From: Methylothermaceae bacterium
Lineage (GTDB): Bacteria; Pseudomonadota; Gammaproteobacteria; Methylococcales; Methylothermaceae
DNA length: 11,978 nt
Direction of reading: 5' to 3'
NCBI GenBank assembly: GCA_027024125.1
Contig: JALVSV010000339.1
Coordinates: 1 to 11,978 of the forward strand
Shown here: piece by piece, positions 6,257 to 11,978 of the stretch
Layout: each line of letters begins with the position of its first letter
How positions within the stretch are numbered: the stretch's first letter is position 1
Notes under the pieces: generated by a model
Databases searched by the model: none
What the model was told of the DNA's origin: nothing
The model's input: the letters and a program-made list of their open reading frames with translations, nothing else
Position numbers and translations under genes: made by a program

Positions 6257-6409
6257 TCAAAAATCTATACAGCGCCCATTTTTCTCCCAATCGCCATAGC
6301 GGGTGGGATCAATGGGGCGTTGGGGAAATTCTTCCCTGCTTTCAGGCGAACTGTCCGGTGATGTCTCGATTTTTTCCACCGGTGGCGTCTCGGGATCCTG
6401 GCAGGTCAT
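6257..6409 (-). CDS. SDHAF4-like (DUF1674) succinate dehydrogenase assembly factor
   Basis: This is a 50-residue protein. The first 30 residues are acidic, Pro/Ser-rich and low-complexity. The last 19 (PIDPTRYGDWEKNGRCIDF region, 32-50) match the conserved C-terminal DUF1674 motif of SDHAF4, in which a TRYGDW...GRxxDF ending is diagnostic. In mitochondria SDHAF4 binds FAD-loaded SdhA and promotes its joining to SdhB while limiting oxidant production; bacterial members are little studied. The ATG at 6409 has a GGAG seven nt upstream. The frame stays open to 6529, but the upstream part overlaps the end of the GGDEF-EAL gene and is not needed. The gene is two bases from sdhC and is probably the first gene of the operon. 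Its function is inferred from motif plus context; both agree. Confidence 0.88.
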   Translation of the reverse strand: MTCQDPETPPVEKIETSPDSSPESREEFPQRPIDPTRYGDWEKNGRCIDF

Positions 6410-6419
6410 AGCGTTCTCC

Positions 6420-6448
6420 AGAATAAGTTTGGGACGAATACATGTAAA
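6420..6448 (-). promoter_or_regulatory. Candidate sigma-70 promoter for the sdh operon
   Basis: On the minus strand a -35-like TTTACA (6443-6448, five of six matches) is followed after 17 bases by TATTCT (6420-6425, four of six). The predicted transcript would start at about 6413, only a few bases before the ATG at 6409 and past its GGAG site. So either the first gene is nearly leaderless from this promoter, or the true promoter is further upstream inside the GGDEF-EAL gene. A TACATGTA palindrome overlaps the -35 side (6442-6449). Confidence 0.3.
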
Positions 6449-6489
6449 TTCAATTTCATTGGCCAGATCAATGGCCTTGAAGCTGAGGC

Positions 6490-8961
6490 TTATCGACAGA
6501 CGGAATCCTGGCAATTGTAAGCACAACAAGCTCCATTCGCAACCAGGCCAGTCAGTGGGTGGGGTCTGCCTATACCGTATCCTTGTGCATAGTCTATTCC
6601 TATATCCTTTAGAAGGTTGAAGATTTCATCATCCTCGACAAATTCCGCAATGGTTTGCTTGTTCATGATATGGCCCACATCATTGATCGATTTGACCAGC
6701 GCCCGGTTAATCGGGTCATGGCAAATATCCCTGACAAAGGTACCATCAATCTTGAGATATTCCACCGGCATGTTCTTCAGATAGCCAAAGGAAGACATGC
6801 CGCTACCAAAGTCATCCAAGGCAAAACTGCAGCCAAGTTTTCTCAGTACCTCTATCATGATGTTCGCGTTGACGATATTGGCGATCGCCGCGGTCTCGGT
6901 GATCTCAAAACAAATTTTATCCGGCGGGATGGCCGATTGTTCAAATTGCTTGATGACAAAATCAAGGAAATGCCGATCTGATACCGAAACCCCGGATATA
7001 TTGACCCCGGCAAGAAAAAGCCCTTCCAAATGCTGGGGGTGTTCGGCCAACCAACGAAAATAATGGCTGATCACCCAACGGTCGATCAAACCCATCAGGT
7101 CGTAGCGTTCGGCAGCCGGCATGAAAGCCCCCGGAGGCACGGTCTCACCATTGTCCATGCACATGCGGAGTAAAATTTCATAGTGAAATCCCTCCTGCTT
7201 TCCCCCGTCCACGGGAAGGATGGGTTGGCAATAGAGCTCGAAGGCATCCTTCTCCAGGGCTCGGTGAATCTTCGCCACCCAATCCATTTCCTGACGCCGC
7301 AAGGCCAGCTCCTGGTCGTCGGGCTGGTAAACGTGGACTCGATTGCGACCTGCATCTTTGGCGGCGAAACAAGCCTGATCTGCGGCGCTCATGATGTCTT
7401 GAATCGTCTGCTTGGCACTGTGAAACGGAACCAGGCCGATACTGGCTCCAATGGAAAAATAGTTTCCATTCCAGAAAAAACGAAAACGCTGAATCGCTGA
7501 CCGAACATTTTCCGCACAGCGGACTGCCTGTTCGGCAGGGCAATGAGACAGCAGAATGGCAAACTCGTCACCACCCAGACGGGCAACAAGATCACTGTTT
7601 CGGGTATGTTGCCGCATCACCTCACTAAGCTGAACCAGAAGCGCGTCACCTGCCGCATGGCCACAAGTATCATTGACCACTTTGAACTGATCGAGATCCA
7701 AATACATGAGTACATGCTCTCCCTGATCGATCCCACCCAGTAGGTTCTGCAGTTTCTGCTCGAAAGCATGACGGTTGAATAATCCAGTCAGAGGATCATG
7801 AGTCGCCTGATATTGAATCTTCTCCGCCATACGCCGCTGCTCGGTGACATCATGGAAAACCAGAACGACGCCCAACACCTGACCGTCCCTGGAACGGATA
7901 GGGGCTGCAGAATTCTCGATGGCAAATTGTCGTCCATCACGGGCAATGAGCTTGGTGTTTTCTTCCAGGATAGCCATTTCTCCTGTTGCAAGCGCCCGGC
8001 TGACTGGGTTCTTGGTAATGAGTCCGCCAGTTTTTTCATCGACCATACAAAAAACTTCATTGATGGGTCGCCCCATGGCCTCTTCCTGAGACCAGGCAGT
8101 CAGTTTCTCTGCCACTTGGTTGAGGTAATTTATCTTTCCCTCCCGATCGGTGGTAATGACGGCATCGCCGATAGAATGCAGTGTGACCTCGGCCAGTTCC
8201 TTGGCCTGAAAAGCGTCTTCACAGGCAAGATTCAGTGCTTCCTTCTGTTGCAATTGTTCACGCATCAAACCTATGATCTCATTGACGGTTTCAGCCAACA
8301 GCCTCAATTCCCGGCTACCCTCAGGCTTGAGCGGTGTTTCCAGATCTCCTGCAGCCAGTGACCGGAGCCGTCGGCATATTCTGTCAAGTGGCCTGATGGC
8401 CAGCCAATAGGCCACCGTCATAACCAGAAAAACAAGCGCAAACAGGAAGAGTGCAATTGCAGTCCATATCCGCGTCATCCGTTCCTCCATATCGGCAGGA
8501 ACAAGGTCCGGATCCCATGCAATCTCAATGCTTCCGAATCTTTCCCCCTCGAACTGGAGATCGTTGCGAAAACGGATCCAGTCATGACCATCAGGCCTGG
8601 CAGATCGTTGCCTTTCAAGCAAGACATCGCCTTCCCGGTTACGCAGTTCAATGCTTGATATTGCCGGATCACCTTGAATCGCCTGATCGACCACCGAACG
8701 AATGACCGGAATCTTTTCTTCCGGCAAAGTTTCGCGAAGAGAGTCTTTCAGTGTGGCAATCGTCTGCTCATTGCGATCGGCAAGGTCATTCATCACGCTC
8801 CCCCTTTCCATGCCGGCATAGAGCCACCCGGCAGCAAACGCCGCCGCAATCACCGCGATAGTCGACATCAGGAACAGGAAAGAGAGAAGGGAAGGGTTTC
8901 TTCGGTTTTCTGTAGAGCTTGAATTCATGGAATCCCAATCTGAGGCAATAATCGGACTCAC
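6490..8961 (-). CDS. Membrane HAMP-PAS-GGDEF-EAL cyclic di-GMP signalling protein
   Basis: This 823-residue sensor has a TM helix at 26-50, a periplasmic segment at about 51-165, and a second TM at 166-188. A HAMP domain (189-240), a PAS domain (about 257-378), a GGDEF domain (385-545) and an EAL domain (about 562-805) follow. The cyclase site RLGGDEF (461-467) is intact, with an inhibitory I-site RNSD (454-457) five residues ahead. The EAL part has EIL in place of EAL (595-597), NIS, FEITET, DDFGSG (716-721), YLKIDG, AEF (772-774) and YAQGYGIGRP, so phosphodiesterase activity is plausible. It may make or break c-di-GMP in response to a periplasmic signal. The start is GTG at 8961 with AGGAG very close; ATG at 8928 is the alternative. 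The last 12 residues contain four Cys. It ends about 80 nt before the SDHAF4-like gene. Confidence 0.94.
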   Translation of the reverse strand: MSPIIASDWDSMNSSSTENRRNPSLLSFLFLMSTIAVIAAAFAAGWLYAGMERGSVMNDLADRNEQTIATLKDSLRETLPEEKIPVIRSVVDQAIQGDPAISSIELRNREGDVLLERQRSARPDGHDWIRFRNDLQFEGERFGSIEIAWDPDLVPADMEERMTRIWTAIALFLFALVFLVMTVAYWLAIRPLDRICRRLRSLAAGDLETPLKPEGSRELRLLAETVNEIIGLMREQLQQKEALNLACEDAFQAKELAEVTLHSIGDAVITTDREGKINYLNQVAEKLTAWSQEEAMGRPINEVFCMVDEKTGGLITKNPVSRALATGEMAILEENTKLIARDGRQFAIENSAAPIRSRDGQVLGVVLVFHDVTEQRRMAEKIQYQATHDPLTGLFNRHAFEQKLQNLLGGIDQGEHVLMYLDLDQFKVVNDTCGHAAGDALLVQLSEVMRQHTRNSDLVARLGGDEFAILLSHCPAEQAVRCAENVRSAIQRFRFFWNGNYFSIGASIGLVPFHSAKQTIQDIMSAADQACFAAKDAGRNRVHVYQPDDQELALRRQEMDWVAKIHRALEKDAFELYCQPILPVDGGKQEGFHYEILLRMCMDNGETVPPGAFMPAAERYDLMGLIDRWVISHYFRWLAEHPQHLEGLFLAGVNISGVSVSDRHFLDFVIKQFEQSAIPPDKICFEITETAAIANIVNANIMIEVLRKLGCSFALDDFGSGMSSFGYLKNMPVEYLKIDGTFVRDICHDPINRALVKSINDVGHIMNKQTIAEFVEDDEIFNLLKDIGIDYAQGYGIGRPHPLTGLVANGACCAYNCQDSVCR

Positions 8962-9179
8962 CTTCTCCTAATATACTAGTTTAATTTCCAGTCCACGCCC
9001 GGATCCCGGCAGCCTCTTTCTCAATGAGATTGGCCATAAGATGACCTTTCTGGCAGTACGAAATCCTTACATCATTGCCACGCCATCTTCTGCTGACTAT
9101 ACGGCAGCTGAGACAAAAGGCCCGGCTTTGGTGATGCCAACGAGGTCGTGTCACAGTCCATGCATTACACGTAGAATGA

Positions 9180-9209
9180 TTGCAGAAATCTTCCACTCCC
9201 GAATATATT
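9180..9209 (+). promoter_or_regulatory. Candidate promoter for ygfZ
   Basis: TTGCAG (9180-9185) and TATATT (9204-9209, five of six matches to the -10 consensus) are separated by 18 bases. A start near 9216 would leave a leader of about 16 nt containing the GGAGG site. The rest of the 270-bp divergent region (8962-9231) between the GGDEF-EAL gene and ygfZ shows no gene I would support. Confidence 0.35.
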
Positions 9210-9231
9210 GAGTCCATCCGGAGGAAAACCT

Positions 9232-10203
9232 ATGAATCCCTGGTTTGCATTCCTGGAACAGCAGCCTCTGGCAACCTCCCCCAAAGAGGGTCATCACATT
9301 CTCACTCCTCTCACGCATACCGGAATTTTGCGGGTGGCAGGAAGGGATGCCCTTGATTTTCTACAAGGACAGACTACCTGTGATGTTCGCAAGATCACCG
9401 AACAAAACAGCGCTCTGGGGGCCTTCTGCAATCCTGAAGGCAGGGTGATTGCCAATTTCAGGATACTGATGCATGACGGCGATTACCTGCTATTGCTGGC
9501 AGCCGATCTTCTCGATATCGTCTTGCGCCGCCTCAAGATGTTTGTCCTGCGGTCAGATGTTAAGTTAATGGCTGAGGAATTCCCCTTGTTTGGTGTCACT
9601 GTTTTCGCTCACGGTCAGTTGGACAGGATCGGCAAACCTCCCCAAACCGTCGATGCCATCAGCACAATGGCAAACCTGACCTGGATTCGGATGCCCCCTC
9701 CTGGATTACGCTGGCTGGTACTTGGCCCCTATGAAGCCGCCCGGCGGTTTTGGTTATTCCTGGTGGAGGAACACCAGGCTATCTGCCATAGCGTGGAACA
9801 GTGGCAACTCCAGGAAATTCGCAGCGGCGTTCCATGGGTCACGCAGGTTACTTCGGAGGTTTTTTTACCACAGATGCTGAATCTGGATGCACTCGGGGCA
9901 ATCAGTTTCGACAAGGGTTGTTACACCGGACAGGAAATTATTGCCCGCACCCATTACCTGGGCCAAGTCAAAAGAAGGACCTATCGGGTCAGGCTCGATT
10001 CCAAGAGGCATATAGAGCCGGGAGAGAAATTACTGTGCGGTGATGAAACGGTAGGACAGGTGGTCAATACTGCCGGCACTCCAGAAGGGCAGGAAATGCT
10101 TATGGTGCTGAGATGTGACCGGGCTCAAAATCCAGCAATTTTTCCCGTGGCTGCACCGGGTGCTTACTTGCAGTGGTTGGATCTTGCCTATACTTTGCCG
10201 TAG
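9232..10203 (+). CDS. ygfZ: YgfZ, folate-binding Fe-S enzyme maintenance protein
   Basis: This 323-residue protein belongs to the YgfZ/GcvT-like family, the bacterial counterpart of mitochondrial IBA57. The N-terminal part contains LRVAGRDALDFLQGQTTCDV (33-52) and CNPEGRVIANFRI (66-78). The diagnostic motif DKGCYTGQE is at 227-235, with the conserved Cys230. YgfZ uses folate and supports the activity of certain Fe-S enzymes such as the radical-SAM tRNA methylthiotransferase MiaB. The ATG at 9232 is chosen for a GGAGG site seven nt upstream; an in-frame ATG-less extension to 9208 is unlikely. In E. coli ygfZ neighbours sdhE and ygfX; here it lies several kb away on the other strand, with the sdh operon in between. 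The HDOD gene follows after 36 nt on the same strand. Confidence 0.94.
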   Translation: MNPWFAFLEQQPLATSPKEGHHILTPLTHTGILRVAGRDALDFLQGQTTCDVRKITEQNSALGAFCNPEGRVIANFRILMHDGDYLLLLAADLLDIVLRRLKMFVLRSDVKLMAEEFPLFGVTVFAHGQLDRIGKPPQTVDAISTMANLTWIRMPPPGLRWLVLGPYEAARRFWLFLVEEHQAICHSVEQWQLQEIRSGVPWVTQVTSEVFLPQMLNLDALGAISFDKGCYTGQEIIARTHYLGQVKRRTYRVRLDSKRHIEPGEKLLCGDETVGQVVNTAGTPEGQEMLMVLRCDRAQNPAIFPVAAPGAYLQWLDLAYTLP

Positions 10204-10239
10204 GTAGTTTTACATATCCCACAAAAGGATTTTCAATCT

Positions 10240-11070
10240 ATGCAATTCTCCAATGACCAGCAGTTTCTAGACCACCTGCTCGAACAAATCGAAAAGGATC
10301 GTATCGTGCTCCCTTCCCTGCCGGAGGTAGCGCTCAAGGTACGCAATGCCGTTGACAAGGGAGATGCCACCGCTTCCCAATTGGCAGACATGATCGCAGA
10401 AGACGCGGCACTCACAGCCAGGTTACTGCAGGTGGCCAACAGCCCTTTGTACCGGGCCAGAACAGAAATCACCAACTTGCAGATGGCGGTGATGCGCCTG
10501 GGTTACAACACGGTTCGGACTCTGATGATGGGACTGGCCATGAAGCAGGTGTTCCAGCCGGACTCCCAGATATTGGCCAACTATTTTTACGACATCTGGC
10601 AGGCCAGTGTTGATGTCGCAGCAATCAGCCGCGCCATGGCGACCCTTTGTCCGAACCTGAACAACGAACAGGCCTTGTTGGCAGGTTTGATACACCAAAT
10701 TGGTAAACTGCCAATCTTGTCCCTGGCCGACAAGTCGACTGGAATCGACAAGGATCAGCAAACCCTGGATCACCTGCTCGACGCCCTCCATACCAGGGTT
10801 GGAGAAGTGATCATGGACAAGTGGAACTTCCCCGACTCCTTAAGGCAGGTAGTGGCGCAATACAACCAATGGGAGAGACAACCAGAAAACGAGGAAGCAG
10901 ATTACGTGGATTTGGTTCAGGTCGCGCACCTCGAACATATTGCAGCCCAGGGAGGGCAACCACCGGTTGAACCTTCACAGATCGCTGCTTTCTCCCGGTT
11001 GGGGCTGGCACCGGATATCGAAGTCGTGGAAATCGAAGGGATCAACGAAACCCGTGAGCTATTCAGTTGA
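10240..11070 (+). CDS. HDOD-domain protein
   Basis: This 276-residue protein contains an HDOD domain over about residues 20-215. It starts with LPSLPEVALKVRNAV (24-38), then the helix DMIAEDAALTARLLQVANSPLY (50-71), the MRLGYNTVRTL segment (85-95) and AGLIHQIGKLPIL (148-160). At the position of the HD-superfamily His-Asp pair it reads His152-Gln153, so metal-dependent phosphodiesterase activity is unlikely. HDOD proteins usually act as non-catalytic signalling or scaffold modules, often linked to c-di-GMP or sensory pathways. The C-terminal 60 residues carry no domain I recognise. An AAAGGA site lies about 10 nt before the ATG. Its place 36 nt after ygfZ suggests co-transcription. The domain call is firm, the role unknown. 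Confidence 0.9.
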   Translation: MQFSNDQQFLDHLLEQIEKDRIVLPSLPEVALKVRNAVDKGDATASQLADMIAEDAALTARLLQVANSPLYRARTEITNLQMAVMRLGYNTVRTLMMGLAMKQVFQPDSQILANYFYDIWQASVDVAAISRAMATLCPNLNNEQALLAGLIHQIGKLPILSLADKSTGIDKDQQTLDHLLDALHTRVGEVIMDKWNFPDSLRQVVAQYNQWERQPENEEADYVDLVQVAHLEHIAAQGGQPPVEPSQIAAFSRLGLAPDIEVVEIEGINETRELFS

Positions 11071-11172
11071 CAGGGCTCCGTCATCTATTCAAGTCGAAGC
11101 AGACCACCTGCCCCTTCATTCAATCCGTTACGTGTTTAAATGACATGGTCCTGATTCAGTTGATGGAAGCGC

Positions 11173-11201
11173 TTGTTCCATTCCAAATCAGCCGTTATAG
11201 T
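11173..11201 (+). promoter_or_regulatory. Candidate sigma-70 promoter for ctaA
   Basis: TTGTTC (11173-11178) and TATAGT (11196-11201, five of six) are separated by 17 bases in the 171-bp gap between the HDOD gene and ctaA. A start near 11208 would give a leader of about 35 nt. No intrinsic terminator was seen after the HDOD gene. Confidence 0.45.
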
Positions 11202-11241
11202 GCAGCTGATATTTCCACTACTGACTGTAACCGCGAACCCC

Positions 11242-11978
11242 ATGAACGATATTGCGACACGAAAATTCCGCAGGATCGGATTGATCACTGTGGCAGCCGT
11301 TTATTTCCTGATACTGGTGGGAGCCATCGTCCGCGCTTCAGGCGCGGGTATGGGATGCCCCGACTGGCCCACTTGCTTCGGCCAATGGATCCCCCCCACC
11401 CAGGAGTCGCAGCTACCCACCAATTACCATGAAATCTACGCCGAACTAGGCTACGCCAACACTGATTTCAACCCGGTAAAAACCTGGACCGAATATCTCA
11501 ATCGATTGACGGGAGTCACGATAGGAATTCTGATCATTTTGACAGTGTGGCGTGCGATTCCCTTTTTGAAGTTCGACCGGCCGGTATTCTATGCATCACT
11601 GACCGCTTTTCTGGCGGTCCTGTTCCAGGGGTGGCTCGGTGCCGTCGTCGTCAGCTCCAACCTGCATCCCCTCTTGATCACCAGTCATATGTTGTTGGCA
11701 CTGGCCATCGTAGCCTTACTGCTGTACGCCGTGATTCGTTCGCAGAAAACGTCCTTCCTGAAATTCCTCCCCAACGCTCTCGATCGAAATCTGACCTGGT
11801 GGCTGGCCATCGTACTGGCAATGACCCTGATCCAAATCATTCTCGGCGCCCAGGTCAGGGAAAGCGTCGATCTCATCGCCAAAAGTCATGACTTTGCCCA
11901 CCGCGAAATTTGGCTGAATGAGTTACCTTGGGTCTTTAACGTCCACAAGGCATTTGCCCTGCTGCTTCTCTGTTGCAA
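11242..11978 (+). CDS. ctaA: Heme A synthase, COX15/CtaA family, 3' end cut by window edge
   Basis: The frame is open from an ATG at 11242 to the right edge (245 complete codons). Membrane segments are at about 11-30, 88-103, 115-137, 144-165 and 186-204, with another beginning at the edge. VRASGAGMGCPDWPTCFGQWIPP (30-52) and EYLNRLTG (84-91) are typical of CtaA/Cox15, which oxidises the C8 methyl of heme O to give heme A for aa3-type oxidases. Glu84 matches the catalytic Glu57 of B. subtilis CtaA, but Asn87 stands where B. subtilis has heme ligand His60; I recall this EYxNR variant from a known subtype. His142 and His149 lie in a later helix. The ATG has no good ribosome binding site; in-frame stops just upstream exclude a longer start. 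Oxidase genes are expected beyond the edge but are not seen. Confidence 0.92.
   Translation, partial: MNDIATRKFRRIGLITVAAVYFLILVGAIVRASGAGMGCPDWPTCFGQWIPPTQESQLPTNYHEIYAELGYANTDFNPVKTWTEYLNRLTGVTIGILIILTVWRAIPFLKFDRPVFYASLTAFLAVLFQGWLGAVVVSSNLHPLLITSHMLLALAIVALLLYAVIRSQKTSFLKFLPNALDRNLTWWLAIVLAMTLIQIILGAQVRESVDLIAKSHDFAHREIWLNELPWVFNVHKAFALLLLCC

Noticed and set aside
6410..6529. N-terminal extension of the SDHAF4-like protein to 6529
   Set aside because: It would overlap the end of the EAL gene and add non-conserved residues; the ATG at 6409 has a well-placed GGAG.
8981..9217. Minus-strand 78-codon frame with several Cys in the divergent region upstream of ygfZ
   Set aside because: No ribosome binding site, no recognisable motif, and it overlaps the likely ygfZ promoter. 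I cannot support it as a gene without conservation data.
11547..11891. Plus-strand 114-codon frame inside ctaA
   Set aside because: It is in a different frame from the clearly conserved membrane protein and has no motif.

Overview
The window looks like a chromosomal segment of an aerobic gammaproteobacterium of moderate GC. Pointers are an E. coli-like heme-b succinate dehydrogenase (complex II), the SdhE/YgfX (CptB/CptA) pair, YgfZ, and a heme A synthase, which implies an aa3-type oxidase elsewhere. I cannot name the genus.

Layout. (i) Bases 1-813, minus strand: a DUF2235 alpha/beta hydrolase cut by the left edge. (ii) Bases 974-6409, minus strand, read right to left: a small SDHAF4-like (DUF1674) gene, sdhC, sdhD, a 488-bp gap full of palindromes, sdhA, sdhB, an ECF sigma factor, a small zinc-binding anti-sigma-like protein, sdhE and ygfX. 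Nearly every junction is an overlap or a 0-15 nt gap; the sdhD-sdhA gap is the only break. (iii) Bases 6490-8961, minus strand: a membrane HAMP-PAS-GGDEF-EAL protein ending about 80 nt upstream of the sdh operon. (iv) From 9232 rightwards, plus strand: ygfZ, an HDOD-domain gene, then ctaA (COX15 family), cut by the right edge.

How it fits together. The central operon builds complex II: two membrane anchors with heme-b ligands, the flavoprotein, the iron-sulfur subunit, and two unrelated FAD/SdhA maturation factors (SdhE and an SDHAF4 homologue). YgfZ, tied to Fe-S enzyme maintenance, and CtaA extend the respiratory theme. The two unexpected parts are a sigma/anti-sigma pair translationally coupled to sdhB inside the operon, and nested palindromic repeats between the anchor genes and the catalytic genes. 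The mismatches in those palindromes become G-U pairs in the operon transcript, so they may fold as RNA just ahead of an sdhA that starts with TTG and has no good ribosome binding site. All calls come from reading the sequence; no database search was run.
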